Notes: generated from the letters alone by a model not told the origin. A stretch of 50,372 nucleotides of DNA from an uncultured Collinsella sp. (GCA_902479095.1 CABSNL010000008.1:1-50372), one strand, 5' to 3'. Counted from the stretch's first letter, positions 7,771-17,593 are shown. Numbers and translations are program-made.

Positions 7771-9924
7771 TTACTGAACTTTGCTGGCGAACTCGAGGTA
7801 TTGCATGCGCTGCAGCTTGTCGATCGTCGAGGCGTATGGGCTGTCTTCAGATTCCAAGTCGTAGCGCAGCCCGTCGGCACCAAGGTAGCCGGCGACATTG
7901 ATGGTGGGCACATCTGACCTTGTTGCAAGCAGAGCCTTTTGATAGTCGGTGAGCGGGGCGCCGATCTTATTAAGGGTAATGGCTGCAATCTCGTTTGCCC
8001 CGACGGTGTCGTAGACGTTGAGCTCGGTATTGCCGGCGATTTCATAGTTAGCCCAGACGAAATATGTCGACTGATAGATACGGAAAGCGTGGCTTGCCGT
8101 ATCTTCCTGAGGGTACAGCTCGTCGTTGAGAGTCGTTGCGGCGCTCGGCTGATGGTCGCCAAAAAAGACAAGGACAACCGGTCTGCCGATATTGCGGAGC
8201 TCGTTGATAAAGTACTCGAGGTCCCGGTCGGATGCGTTGATGCAGGTAAGATAGGTGTTGAGCGCGCTATTGGCACCCTCGCTGGCTCCCTCGACCCAAT
8301 AGTTTGTCAGCTCCTCGGCGGGAACGGTGCCATAGTCGTAGCCGCCGTGATTTTGCATCGTGACATCGAAGATGAACTGCGGGGCTTCGTCGGTTCTAAG
8401 CAGGTCGAGTATCTTGTCGTAGGTGGCGTAGTCGCATACGCCGGCATGGTAACAGGGCGCACCTTCGAAATCGCCGATTGAAAGAAAGTCTCCAAAGCCC
8501 AGCTGCTGATAGATTTTATCTCGATGGTAGTTGACGGGGTTTTGCGGGTGCATAGCGGTAGCGGTATACCCAAGCTCCTTAAGGTCCTTTGCCAGGCTGT
8601 TGACGCCATTCATCTGATACAGCTGATAGGGGATCTTGCCTAATCCGACAAAGGCCGTTGTCGCTCCGGTCAAAAATTCGAATTCGGAGTTTGCCGTTCC
8701 GCCACCGGTGACCGAAGCGAGCATGGTGCCGCGAACAAGTGTGTCGGGAAGCGAGTTGTAGAATGCGGGGCCGGTGTACCCGGCCGCCTGGAGCTGCTCA
8801 AAGCACGAAAGGTCGCTAAAACTCTCGTTCATGACGGCAACAATCGTCGGCTTGATTTCATTGAACTGGGCAACGGCCGCCGCGCGCTGCTCGCTCGAGC
8901 CATACGTGCTGTCGTAGGTGGCGGCGAGCTCCTGCTCGATGCTCTGCGCCTCATCGGGCGTATAGTCTTCGGGCTTCTCAATGGGCAACTCGTTGACCAT
9001 TTCGGTGAACGAAGTGATAAAACCCTGAGACGCGTACGTGGTGATGGGCTGCCAACGGTCAAATCCAAAATTCAGCGCCTGCTCCAAGTCGATGTTGGAA
9101 AAGCCCGAGAGCCCCACAACGGTCACTAGCAGAAAAGCGCAGAGGTTAGCGGCGATTGCGGGGAAGACATGGGTGGGCGTACGGAGCTTTCTCGGTCGGA
9201 TAAGCGAAAGAAGCCCCAGGGAAATCTCTAGCAGGGCGAGAGAGGTTACGATTCCGGCGGTAAAGGTAAACTCGTATCCCTCGCTCACTTCCATTGCGGT
9301 GCCAAGGGCCAAGATATCGCTTGGCAGGATGGCCTCGCCTTTAAACGTTATGACGAAGTGCTCGGCAATGCCAAGGATGCAACAGGCGACGGGCACGAGG
9401 GCCATGACGCCTCCATGACGCTGTCCCAGCAAATAAAGGGAGAGCAGAACCGTCGCGAGCAGCCCGACGGAAAACCCGAATGAGTTGGCGGGAATGCGAT
9501 AGAACGTTTCGTTACAGGCAATTTCGAGTGAAACGAACGAGAGCGCTGAAACAGCGGCGATGACAAGGATGTCACGGCAAATACAGGCAACCGTTCCCGT
9601 CGCAAGATCGGTTTGGTCGATAAGTCCCGAAACCAAGGGCTCGACAAGAAGTATGACGGCGGTAGCACCGAGCGCCGAATAAGAAAGGACCCATAGGGAA
9701 TTGTCCTCATTTACGAGCAATTGATTCGTAATCCATGCAGCTACCATGCCGAGCGGGATGAGGAGCGTCGCGCACCAAAAGACGCGGGCAATGGGCGGCT
9801 TTTCATTGTGTTTGATTGAAAAATATACGCGCACCACGACGATGGCCACGATAAGGACGGCGATGAATATGGGCAGATTGGCCATGTCGCTCGAAGTGAT
9901 TTCAAGGGGGATATCTTCGGTCAT
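7771..9924 (-). CDS. LTA-synthase-family membrane sulfatase-fold transferase
   Basis: The 717-residue protein has several N-terminal transmembrane helices (first 290 residues or so) and then an extracellular alkaline-phosphatase/sulfatase fold. Visible motifs are GGGTANSEFEFLTG with the presumptive nucleophilic Thr, TMQNHGGYDYG, and FFGDHQPS with metal-binding Asp and His. These match LtaS-type glycerophosphate transferases, which build glycerol-phosphate polymers from phosphatidylglycerol on the outer face of the membrane. ATG 9924 follows AGAGGAAC. The gene stands alone and diverges from uvrA. The true polymer or glycolipid product cannot be read from sequence. Confidence 0.85.
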   Translation of the reverse strand: MTEDIPLEITSSDMANLPIFIAVLIVAIVVVRVYFSIKHNEKPPIARVFWCATLLIPLGMVAAWITNQLLVNEDNSLWVLSYSALGATAVILLVEPLVSGLIDQTDLATGTVACICRDILVIAAVSALSFVSLEIACNETFYRIPANSFGFSVGLLATVLLSLYLLGQRHGGVMALVPVACCILGIAEHFVITFKGEAILPSDILALGTAMEVSEGYEFTFTAGIVTSLALLEISLGLLSLIRPRKLRTPTHVFPAIAANLCAFLLVTVVGLSGFSNIDLEQALNFGFDRWQPITTYASQGFITSFTEMVNELPIEKPEDYTPDEAQSIEQELAATYDSTYGSSEQRAAAVAQFNEIKPTIVAVMNESFSDLSCFEQLQAAGYTGPAFYNSLPDTLVRGTMLASVTGGGTANSEFEFLTGATTAFVGLGKIPYQLYQMNGVNSLAKDLKELGYTATAMHPQNPVNYHRDKIYQQLGFGDFLSIGDFEGAPCYHAGVCDYATYDKILDLLRTDEAPQFIFDVTMQNHGGYDYGTVPAEELTNYWVEGASEGANSALNTYLTCINASDRDLEYFINELRNIGRPVVLVFFGDHQPSAATTLNDELYPQEDTASHAFRIYQSTYFVWANYEIAGNTELNVYDTVGANEIAAITLNKIGAPLTDYQKALLATRSDVPTINVAGYLGADGLRYDLESEDSPYASTIDKLQRMQYLEFASKVQ

Positions 9925-9936
9925 GGACGTTCCTCT

Positions 9937-9974
9937 GTTACAGCAAATTAAGTTCAGTAGTAGATTACTGTAAC
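9937..9974. promoter_or_regulatory. Inverted repeat in the ltaS-like/uvrA divergent region
   Basis: GTTACAG (9937-9943) and CTGTAAC (9968-9974) form a perfect 7-bp inverted repeat just upstream of the minus-strand sulfatase gene. Spacing between half-site centres is 31 bases, close to three helical turns, so a dimeric regulator or a looped operator is possible. No matching regulator gene is nearby. Confidence 0.35.
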
Positions 9975-10042
9975 CTTTCCACGGCATTTCGAGAAACAAA
10001 GCACCCGATACGCAAAGCTAAAGGTCTGCGAATCTTGTATTA

Positions 10043-10056
10043 CGAACATCTGTGCG
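10043..10056. promoter_or_regulatory. Candidate LexA (SOS) box upstream of uvrA
   Basis: CGAACATCTGTGCG matches the Gram-positive/actinobacterial LexA consensus CGAAC-N4-GTTCG in nine of ten informative positions. It lies where the -35 region of a promoter with -10 TAAACT (10069-10074) would fall. uvrA is a classical SOS gene, so LexA repression is a reasonable inference. Confidence 0.6.
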
Positions 10057-10117
10057 CGTCGAGTGCGCTAAACTCATCGACAGTATGATTCGATGCAATA
10101 GGAGGCAAGGAGCTTCC

Positions 10118-12997
10118 ATGTCTGATTCTTCTATCGTTATTCGCGGCGCTCGTGAGCACAACCTCCGTGATATCGATGTTTCCATTCCGCGCGACCAACT
10201 CGTGGTCATTACCGGTCTTTCTGGCTCGGGCAAGAGTTCGCTGGCATTTGACACTATCTATGCCGAGGGCCAGCGTCGATACGTCGAGAGCCTTTCGAGC
10301 TATGCGCGCCAGTTCTTGGGCCAGATGGACAAACCCGACCTGGATTCAATCGACGGCCTTTCGCCGGCGGTGTCGATCGACCAAAAGACGACGTCTAAAA
10401 ACCCTCGCTCGACGGTTGGCACCGTAACCGAGATTTATGACTATCTGCGCCTGCTGTTCGCCCGTGTGGGCACCCCGCACTGTCCCGAATGCGGCCGCGT
10501 CATTGAGCGCCAGACGACCGACCAGGTTGCCGACAAAGTCTTGGCGGCGGGGGAGGGTCGCCGCGCGTTTGTGCTGGCACCGGTGGTGCGCGGGCGAAAA
10601 GGCGAGTACACCAAACTGTTTGAGGACCTTCGCGCCGAGGGCTTTAGCCGCGTGCGTGTCGACGGCGAGGTGCGCTCGCTTGACGACCCTATCGATCTGG
10701 ACAAGAAGTTCAAGCACGATATCGAGGTCGTGGTCGACCGTATCGTGATCCGTGAGAATTCTCTGGGCCGTATCGCCGAGTCTGTTGAGCAGGCGACCGC
10801 GCTGGCTCACGGCAATGTAAACGTGTATATGCTGCCCGATCGTGATGCTCCCGAGGGGACCGAGGGCGAGCTGCTGGAGTATTCGTTGGCACTGGCGTGC
10901 CCGGAGCACGGGCACTCCATCGACGACCTACAACCCCGCGACTTTTCGTTCAACGCTCCCTATGGCGCATGTCCTGAGTGCGACGGCCTGGGCTTTAAGA
11001 AAACCGTTGATGCCGAGGCGCTGATTGAGGATCCCTCGAAGTCCATTGCCGACGGAGTCTTTGGTAGCCTGTTTGGCAATTCGAACTACTATCCGCAGAT
11101 TTTTGCTGCGGTCTGCAAACACTTTAAGGTGAGCGCCGATACGCCGTGGGAGGACTTGCCCCCTCGCGTGCGTCGTGCATTTTTGGATGGCCTGGGCGAT
11201 ACGAAGATCTCGGTCGACTACCAAAAGCTTGACGGACGTCGCAGCCAGTGGGATACCAAGTTTTCGGGCGTTCGCAACATCCTGTACGAACGCTATACCG
11301 AGACGACGAACGAGAACACCAAGGCGCGCTTGGAGAAGTACATTCGCGAGGAACCGTGCTCGAGCTGCCACGGCGCTCGTTTGCGCCCTGAGATGCTCGC
11401 CGTCACCGTGGGCGGCAAGTCCATTTACGAGGTTTGTTGTCTGTCGTGCCGTGAGTCGCTCGAGTTTTTTGAGGGCCTGGAGCTCACCGAGCGCCAACAG
11501 TTTATCGGCGGCCGTATCGTCAAGGAAATCCTGGAGCGCTTGCGTTTTCTGGTCGATGTTGGACTCGACTATCTGACACTCGATCGTGCCTCGGCGACGC
11601 TTTCCGGTGGCGAGGCACAGCGTATTCGACTGGCGACGCAGATCGGCGCGGGTCTCATGGGCGTGCTCTATATTCTGGACGAGCCCTCGATCGGTCTTCA
11701 TCAGCGTGACAACGAGCGCCTGATTAAGACGCTCGAGCGCCTGCGCGATATCGGCAATACCGTTATCGTTGTCGAACACGACGAGGATACAATCCGTGCC
11801 GCCGACTACGTGATCGACATGGGGCCCGGAGCCGGCGTCAACGGCGGGCACGTAGTCGCGGCGGGAACGCCTGCCGATATCATGGCGTGTCCTGAGTCGA
11901 TGACGGGCGCTTACCTGACCGGTAAACGAATGATTCGGGTGCCTGATGAACGGCGCAAGCCCGGTCGCGGCTGCCTTAAAATTACGGGCGCTCGAGCCAA
12001 CAACCTCAAAAACGTTACCGCCAAGATCGAGTTTGGTACGCTTACGGTTGTTACCGGCGTGTCGGGATCGGGCAAGAGCTCCCTGGTTACCGACACCATT
12101 GCGCCTGCCCTTACGAATGTCATTCACCGTTCGACGCGCCCTGTGGGTCCGTATAAGAAAATCGAGGGCATCGAGTGTATCGATAAGGTTATCGATATCG
12201 ACCAGTCGCCGATTGGCCGCACGCCGCGTTCCAACCCTGCTACCTATATCGGCCTGTGGGATGATCTTCGCGCGCTGTTTGCGAGTACGCCGGAGTCGAA
12301 GGCGCGCGGCTACTCGCCGGGTCGTTTCTCCTTTAATGTGAGTGGCGGGCGCTGTGAGGCGTGCAAGGGCGACGGACAGATCAAGATCGAGATGCACTTC
12401 CTTCCCGATATCTACGTTCCCTGCGAAGCCTGCGGCGGTAAACGCTACAACCGCGAGACACTCGAGGTCACCTACCGTGGCAAGACCATCTCGGACGTGC
12501 TCGACATGAGCGTCACCGAGGCGCTGGCCTTCTTTGGGAATATCCCGCAGATTAAGCGCAAGCTCCAGACGCTGTACGATGTAGGCTTAGGCTACGTGAG
12601 CCTGGGCCAGCCCGCCACGACGCTCTCGGGCGGCGAGGCGCAGCGTGTGAAGCTCGCCAAGGAGCTTCATCGACGCCAGACGGGCAAGACGTTCTATATT
12701 TTGGACGAACCGACGACCGGCCTTCATTTTGAGGACGTCCGCCAGCTGCTCGATGTGCTGCAGCGCTTGGTCGATGCGGGCAACACGGTGCTGGTGATTG
12801 AGCACAACCTTGATGTCATCAAGGTTGCCGACCGCCTGATCGATATGGGTCCCGAGGGCGGTAACGGCGGCGGAACCGTCGTGGTTTCGGGCACACCGGA
12901 GCAGGTTGCGGACTGTCCGCAGAGTTATACGGGCAAGTTTTTGGCGCCGTTGCTCAGGCGTGACCGGGAGCGTCAGGCTCAACTTGATGCTCAATAA
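10118..12997 (+). CDS. uvrA: Excinuclease ABC subunit A
   Basis: Damage-recognition ATPase of nucleotide excision repair, dimeric, partner of UvrB. The 959-residue protein has two ABC ATPase modules: first Walker A GLSGSGKSS (33-41), second GVSGSGKSS in the C-terminal half, and two LSGGEAQR signature motifs. CxxC zinc-binding pairs are seen at CPECGRV, CSSCHGARL, and CEACKGDGQ with CEACGGKR. Length fits the family. ATG 10118 has GGAGG further up and AAGGAG closer; the frame is open upstream to 10052 but the start there would sit inside the promoter. A candidate LexA box precedes the gene. Confidence 0.97.
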   Translation: MSDSSIVIRGAREHNLRDIDVSIPRDQLVVITGLSGSGKSSLAFDTIYAEGQRRYVESLSSYARQFLGQMDKPDLDSIDGLSPAVSIDQKTTSKNPRSTVGTVTEIYDYLRLLFARVGTPHCPECGRVIERQTTDQVADKVLAAGEGRRAFVLAPVVRGRKGEYTKLFEDLRAEGFSRVRVDGEVRSLDDPIDLDKKFKHDIEVVVDRIVIRENSLGRIAESVEQATALAHGNVNVYMLPDRDAPEGTEGELLEYSLALACPEHGHSIDDLQPRDFSFNAPYGACPECDGLGFKKTVDAEALIEDPSKSIADGVFGSLFGNSNYYPQIFAAVCKHFKVSADTPWEDLPPRVRRAFLDGLGDTKISVDYQKLDGRRSQWDTKFSGVRNILYERYTETTNENTKARLEKYIREEPCSSCHGARLRPEMLAVTVGGKSIYEVCCLSCRESLEFFEGLELTERQQFIGGRIVKEILERLRFLVDVGLDYLTLDRASATLSGGEAQRIRLATQIGAGLMGVLYILDEPSIGLHQRDNERLIKTLERLRDIGNTVIVVEHDEDTIRAADYVIDMGPGAGVNGGHVVAAGTPADIMACPESMTGAYLTGKRMIRVPDERRKPGRGCLKITGARANNLKNVTAKIEFGTLTVVTGVSGSGKSSLVTDTIAPALTNVIHRSTRPVGPYKKIEGIECIDKVIDIDQSPIGRTPRSNPATYIGLWDDLRALFASTPESKARGYSPGRFSFNVSGGRCEACKGDGQIKIEMHFLPDIYVPCEACGGKRYNRETLEVTYRGKTISDVLDMSVTEALAFFGNIPQIKRKLQTLYDVGLGYVSLGQPATTLSGGEAQRVKLAKELHRRQTGKTFYILDEPTTGLHFEDVRQLLDVLQRLVDAGNTVLVIEHNLDVIKVADRLIDMGPEGGNGGGTVVVSGTPEQVADCPQSYTGKFLAPLLRRDRERQAQLDAQ

Positions 12998-13017
12998 ATA
13001 GGCGATTCAGTTTATGG

Positions 13018-13053
13018 GCGCCATCGACTCCTTGTGATTCGATGGCGCTTGCT
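13018..13053 (+). terminator. Hairpin after uvrA
   Basis: A perfect 10-bp stem (13018-13027 with 13039-13048) with an 11-base loop lies 20 bases after the uvrA stop. It has only a weak T-rich tail (TTGCTGT), so it may be a partial terminator ahead of ybaK. Confidence 0.5.
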
Positions 13054-13129
13054 GTGCCGAAGTGACGTATGCAGTCGAATTGGACATATACTTAATCCTT
13101 GCGTCCGAATGCGAGGGAAAGGATATGTC

Positions 13130-13630
13130 ATGGCAAAGGCTGTAAAGACGCCAAAAACCAATGCGATGCGCGAGCTGGAAAGCGCCGGCATTTCCTATGT
13201 TCTACATACGTACGAAGACGATGGTGATGAGTCGGTGGGCCTGGGGGTCGCGATTTCGGAGCAGCTTGGCGAGGAGCCCGGTCAAGGATTTAAGACTTTG
13301 GTCTGCGTGACGCCGTCCAACGACTATGTCGTGTGCTGCATCCCTGTTGCCGACGAGCTCGATCTAAAGTCCGCCGCGCGTGCCGCGGGGGAGAAGTCCT
13401 TGGCCATGATGCATGTGAAGGATTTGCTTGCGGCGACTGGCTACGTTCGCGGCGGCTGCAGCCCGGTCGGTATGAAAAAACGCTACCGGACGCTCATTGA
13501 TGAGACATGCGTCCTTTGGGATACCATTTTTATTTCGGGAGGCAAGCGTGGTTATCAGCTCGAGCTTGCACCCGATGATTTAATTGCATTTTGCGGGGCG
13601 ACGGTTGCCGCGATTACGAGAGAGGACTGA
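13130..13630 (+). CDS. ybaK: Cys-tRNA(Pro)/Cys-tRNA(Cys) deacylase, YbaK/EbsC type
   Basis: Trans-editing factor that hydrolyses Cys mischarged on tRNA-Pro. The 166-residue protein is of normal size for YbaK and shows the family pattern: N-terminal KTNAMRELESAGISYVLHTY, the KTLVC strand, and the C-terminal GCSPVGMKKRYRTLID with the conserved GxxSP and K residues, ending in GYQLELAPDDLI. ATG 13130 follows GAAAGGAT; the frame is open further upstream but has no ribosome site. It is 3 bases from murJ, so both are probably co-transcribed. Confidence 0.9.
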   Translation: MAKAVKTPKTNAMRELESAGISYVLHTYEDDGDESVGLGVAISEQLGEEPGQGFKTLVCVTPSNDYVVCCIPVADELDLKSAARAAGEKSLAMMHVKDLLAATGYVRGGCSPVGMKKRYRTLIDETCVLWDTIFISGGKRGYQLELAPDDLIAFCGATVAAITRED

Positions 13631-13633
13631 GCG

Positions 13634-15316
13634 ATGCCGCAGGAAGAATTGAAGCGCGGAGCTCATTTTGCAAAAGAATCTGCGCCTCAGACGCCCTCAT
13701 CCGAAGCTTCTTCGTCGCGAGATGACACTGACGACATGGGCTCGTCGGACTACTCCACGGTTGGTCGTTCCGCCGGGCTTATGACCATACTGACCATCGT
13801 GTCTCGCGTTACCGGTTTTATCCGAACGTGGGCAATGGCGGCCGCTATCGGCATGTCGCTACTCTCGTCCTCCTATCAGGTCGCCAACAACCTGCCCAAT
13901 ATGCTCTACGAACTCGTGATGGGTGGCATGCTCGTGACGGCGTTTTTGCCCGTGTACATGGGCGTGAGGCGTGAGCAGGGTCGCGAGGCCTCGAACGAGT
14001 ACGTGGGCAACCTGCTCGGCATTCTGCTTTTGGTGCTGGGTGGCATTTCGTTGCTGGGGACCGTGTTCGCCCCGGGCTTTATCTGGACGCAATCGTTCCT
14101 TTCGGGTGACGGCGGCAGCATGGATACCGCTGCGTTCATGTTCCGTTTCTTTGCCATCCAGATTCTGTTTTATGGTTTGGGCTCGGTGTTCTCGGGCGTT
14201 CTCAACGCACACCGCGACTACTTCTGGTCGACGTTTGCCCCGGTCCTCAACAATGTGATCGTCATCGCGAGCTTTATGGGTTTTGCGCCCGTGTCCGCAC
14301 AGTTTGGCGAACGTGCCGGCATCATCTTGATTGCGGCCGGTACGACCCTCGGTGTCTTTGTTCAGATGGCATGTCAGATCCCCGCGCTTGGCAAGCACGG
14401 CGTGCATCCCCATATCCATATCGACTTTAAGGACCCCGCGTTGCGTCAGACGATTGCGCTCGGTATCCCGACGCTGCTCGCCACGGTGTGCATGTTTGTC
14501 TCGACTTCTATCACCAACGCTGCCGCGCTGGTGGTCCAGCCCGAGACTGGCCCTTCCGTCATCGCCTATGCGCGCCTGTGGTACACGCTTCCCTACGCGC
14601 TGATTGCCGCCTCGCTTTCGACGGCGCTCTATACCGAGCTCTCTCACGACGCACAGGAGAAGGATTACGACAGCGTTCGCACGGGCATTTCGCGTGGCGT
14701 CGCCCAGATGCTGTTCTTCCTGATTCCGTTCGCGCTGTACCTGATTGTCTTCGCGCGTCCGCTCAACATGATTTACTGTGCCGGCAAGTTTGATGAGTCC
14801 GGCGTGGCGCTGGTGTCCGAGTTCCTTGTCTACCTGGCGTTCTCGCTGCCGCTCTACGGCGTGGTCGTATTGATGCAGAAGAGCTTCTCTGCTTTGCTCG
14901 ACATGAAGCCCTATAGCCGCTATTGCCTGTATTCCGCCATCGGCCAGGCCGGCTCGGTTCTGCTGTTTGGCGTTGTGCTGGGCTTCGGTATGCCGGCAAT
15001 CGCGCTTTCGTATGTCGTCGACTACGTGATCTTGGTCGGTTGTTCGCTGTGGTGGCTGCGTCGTCGTCTGCGTGGCCTTCAGGTCAAATCTATCCTGCAT
15101 GGCGGTTTCTTTGGCCTTTTGCTCGGTGGCCTGGGTGCTGCCGCAGGCGCCGGCGTCTTGTGGGCGCTTGAGCACTTTGTCGGCGCACTTGGCGGCTCGA
15201 TTCTGATTACTCTTGGCTACGTTTGCGTTGCCGGTGCCGTCTCGCTTGCTGTTACCTTTGGCCTTGCCGTCGTCCTTAAGATGCCCGAGGTCTCGGCGCT
15301 GCTTCGTCGCAAGTAG
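13634..15316 (+). CDS. murJ: Lipid II flippase MurJ (MviN family)
   Basis: Integral membrane protein of the MOP superfamily that flips lipid II across the membrane during peptidoglycan synthesis. The 560-residue protein begins with about 45 hydrophilic residues rich in Ser and acid, then about 14 hydrophobic helices. Family motifs are visible: VSRVTGFIRTWAMAAAIG, the NNLPNMLYELVMGGMLVTAFLPVY stretch, and FYGLGSVFSGVLNAHRDYFWSTFAPVLNN. The N-terminal cytosolic tail is an addition relative to E. coli MurJ. The stop codon abuts the start of uvrC directly. Confidence 0.93.
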   Translation: MPQEELKRGAHFAKESAPQTPSSEASSSRDDTDDMGSSDYSTVGRSAGLMTILTIVSRVTGFIRTWAMAAAIGMSLLSSSYQVANNLPNMLYELVMGGMLVTAFLPVYMGVRREQGREASNEYVGNLLGILLLVLGGISLLGTVFAPGFIWTQSFLSGDGGSMDTAAFMFRFFAIQILFYGLGSVFSGVLNAHRDYFWSTFAPVLNNVIVIASFMGFAPVSAQFGERAGIILIAAGTTLGVFVQMACQIPALGKHGVHPHIHIDFKDPALRQTIALGIPTLLATVCMFVSTSITNAAALVVQPETGPSVIAYARLWYTLPYALIAASLSTALYTELSHDAQEKDYDSVRTGISRGVAQMLFFLIPFALYLIVFARPLNMIYCAGKFDESGVALVSEFLVYLAFSLPLYGVVVLMQKSFSALLDMKPYSRYCLYSAIGQAGSVLLFGVVLGFGMPAIALSYVVDYVILVGCSLWWLRRRLRGLQVKSILHGGFFGLLLGGLGAAAGAGVLWALEHFVGALGGSILITLGYVCVAGAVSLAVTFGLAVVLKMPEVSALLRRK

Positions 15317-17263
15317 GTGCGTGTGGCCGGTCACGACAACATTCCAACACTCGCCGAGCAGGTTTCGCGCGTTCCCACGCAGCCCGGATGTTACCTTTGG
15401 AAAGATGCCAAGGGCGATGTCATCTACGTTGGCAAGGCAAAAAACCTGCGTTCCCGTATGCGCCAGTACGTGACACTGCAGGATGAGCGTCAAAAGATCC
15501 CGCTGATGATGCAGCTGGTGGCGAGCTTTGACTATATCGTGGTGGAGACCGAGCATGAGGCGTTGGTGCTCGAGCGCAATTTGATTGGTCAGTACCATCC
15601 GTACTTTAACGTTGACCTCAAGGATGACAAGAGCTACCCCTTTATCGCCATTACAAAGGGCGACCTGTATCCCGCTATCAAATATACGCGCGAGCGTCAT
15701 AAGCCGGGAACGCGTTATTTTGGTCCCTATACCGATAGCCGTGCGGCACGTGAGACGATAGATACGCTGCGCAAGGTTATCCCCATCTGCTCCGCATCCT
15801 GTGCGGAGTGGCGTCGTTGTCGTCGTATCGTCGAGTCCCACAGGGGCGAGGAAGACATCGTCAATATGATTTGCGCGCAAAACGGGCGTCCCTGCTTTGA
15901 CTACCATGTCGGGCGCGGCCCGGGTGCGTGTGTCGGCGCGATTTCTCCTACGGACTATGCCAAGAACGTCAAACGTGTCGAACGTTTTTTGTCGGGCCAT
16001 CGCAAGGATGTCGTCGATGAGCTGACCTCCGAGATGACGGATGCCGCCGAGGCGCTCGACTTTGAGCGCGCGGCACGCGTCAAACGTCGTTTGGAGGTCA
16101 TCAGGGGTCTGGACGATCGTCAGCAAGTCGTTTTTCCCTCCAGTGTCGATATCGATGTCATCGGTTTCTATCGCGAGGAGACCATCTCTGCCGCTTGCGT
16201 CTTCGTCGTTCGCGAGGGCCGAACAGTTCGCACCTGCGAGTTCATTCTCGACAAGGGCTTTGATGTTGACGAGGAAGAGCTCCAGTCGGGCTTTCTTAAG
16301 CGCTATTACGATGAGACGGCTGATATTCCAGCTGAGATAAACCTCTCTGTCGAGCTTGAGGATGCGGAGGCGCTGGGGGAGTGGCTTGCAGGCAAGCGCG
16401 AGCGTTCCTGCCATCTCCATAGGCCGCAGCGTGGCGAAAAGCACCGTTTGCTCGATATGGCATCCAAAAATGCGCGCCATGCCCTCATGCGCTACATGAT
16501 GCGAACGGGGTACGCTGACGACCGCACCAATCAAGCGCTCCTGGAGCTCGAAAGCGCGCTGGCGCTGCCGGCGCCGCCGATGCGTATCGAGTGCTTCGAT
16601 ATCTCGACCCTGCATGGAACCTTTACCGTCGCCTCGATGGTGGTGTTTACCAACGGACGCGCCGACAAGAGCCAGTACCGTCGTTTTAAAATTCAGGCCG
16701 AATTGGACGAGGCAAACGACTTCGTGTCGATGTCCGAGGTTTTGGGACGACGCTATGCTCCCGAGCGCATGGCCGACGAGCGCTTTGGCTCGCGCCCCGA
16801 TTTGCTCGTTGTCGATGGCGGTAAGCCGCAATTGACCGCTGCGATCAAGCAACTTGAGGCTCTTGGGCTCGATATACCAGTTTGTGGCTTGGCAAAGGCC
16901 GATGAGGAGGTTTTCGTGCCTTGGGACGAGACTCCCGTCGTGCTGCCGACCGGGTCTGCTTCGCTCTATCTAATTAAACAGGTGCGCGATGAATCGCACC
17001 GTTTTGCAATCACATTCCATCGTGAGTTGCGTGATAAAGCCATGACAGTTTCGGTACTCGATGACGTTCCAGGCGTGGGACCCACCAGAAAACGTGCCCT
17101 TATGCGCCATTTTGGCTCGATGAAGCGTTTGCGCGCGGCGAGCGAGCAAGAGATCGCGGAAGTTCGCGGCATACCTGCCGATGTTGCCAAGGCGGTCCAC
17201 GAGGCGCTCGTTGCGTGGAATGCCGAGCGCGCCGAGGCGGCGGCTGGCCATTCCGATAGCTAA
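15317..17263 (+). CDS. uvrC: Excinuclease ABC subunit C
   Basis: Dual-incision nuclease of excision repair. The 648-residue protein shows the N-terminal GIY-YIG nuclease (QPGCYLWK, VIYVGKAKNLRSRM, catalytic Glu86 in VLERNLI), a UVR motif around 205-240 for UvrB binding, the RNase H-like second nuclease (from IECFDISTLHG, including LLVVDGGKPQLTAA), and a C-terminal helix-hairpin-helix pair (DDVPGVGPTRKRALMRHFGSMKRL). The start is GTG 15317, immediately after the murJ stop; GTG 15323 is possible. In many actinobacteria rapZ follows directly; here a transporter and sugar-catabolism block intervenes. Confidence 0.96.
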   Translation: MRVAGHDNIPTLAEQVSRVPTQPGCYLWKDAKGDVIYVGKAKNLRSRMRQYVTLQDERQKIPLMMQLVASFDYIVVETEHEALVLERNLIGQYHPYFNVDLKDDKSYPFIAITKGDLYPAIKYTRERHKPGTRYFGPYTDSRAARETIDTLRKVIPICSASCAEWRRCRRIVESHRGEEDIVNMICAQNGRPCFDYHVGRGPGACVGAISPTDYAKNVKRVERFLSGHRKDVVDELTSEMTDAAEALDFERAARVKRRLEVIRGLDDRQQVVFPSSVDIDVIGFYREETISAACVFVVREGRTVRTCEFILDKGFDVDEEELQSGFLKRYYDETADIPAEINLSVELEDAEALGEWLAGKRERSCHLHRPQRGEKHRLLDMASKNARHALMRYMMRTGYADDRTNQALLELESALALPAPPMRIECFDISTLHGTFTVASMVVFTNGRADKSQYRRFKIQAELDEANDFVSMSEVLGRRYAPERMADERFGSRPDLLVVDGGKPQLTAAIKQLEALGLDIPVCGLAKADEEVFVPWDETPVVLPTGSASLYLIKQVRDESHRFAITFHRELRDKAMTVSVLDDVPGVGPTRKRALMRHFGSMKRLRAASEQEIAEVRGIPADVAKAVHEALVAWNAERAEAAAGHSDS

Positions 17264-17350
17264 ACACGAGCCTAAACAACTGATATACATGATTGCGCGA
17301 TTTTCAACCATTTATTTCGCCATGATTGCCTGCTGGTTTCGGGTTTTATT

Positions 17351-17402
17351 AACGCTAAAACGTTTGACTAACCCAAGCGAAAACCCTGCTATCCTGCGGG
17401 TT
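17351..17402 (+). promoter_or_regulatory. Candidate promoter of the nan/ABC operon
   Basis: TTGACT (17364-17369) and an extended -10, TGCTATCCT (hexamer 17390-17395), are separated by 20 bases. This is long, but the TGn element can compensate. AACG-N6-CGTT (17351-17364) touches the -35 box and could be an operator. A start near 17402 would give a leader of about 225 bases. Confidence 0.4.
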
Positions 17403-17426
17403 GACGAAGACTGATATCTCACCTCG

Positions 17427-17593
17427 CCGATACATACTGTCTGGCGAATCGTTTGTCAACGAATTCGGTGAACGGTAGTAAATACCGTTCAAGCGTATGT
17501 ATGTATCGGTCGCCGAGCGCGGCACCTCAGTTGGGTTCGTCGGTAGGTAAGGTATATATCGTCCGCAAGTTGCGCGGGGGCAAGTCTAGGTGC
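17427..17593 (+). ncRNA. Structured 5' leader of the sialate-type operon (candidate cis-RNA)
   Basis: Three nested pairings form a three-way junction. P1 is 11 perfect base pairs (17427-17437 with 17499-17509). P2 is 9 base pairs with one bulged A (17445-17453 with 17458-17467). P3 is 8 perfect base pairs with a GTAAA loop (17470-17477 with 17483-17490). A further pairing GCACCT (17522-17527) with AGGTGC (17588-17593) precedes the ribosome site. It matches no riboswitch class I recognise. The P3 repeat could instead be a DNA operator. The gap 17264-17627 has no other gene. Confidence 0.4.

Noticed and set aside
13859..16852. A 997-residue open frame on the minus strand across murJ and uvrC
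   Set aside because: It is antisense to two well-supported genes, has low-complexity composition rich in His, Arg and Gln, no ribosome site and no recognisable domain. High GC creates such frames.
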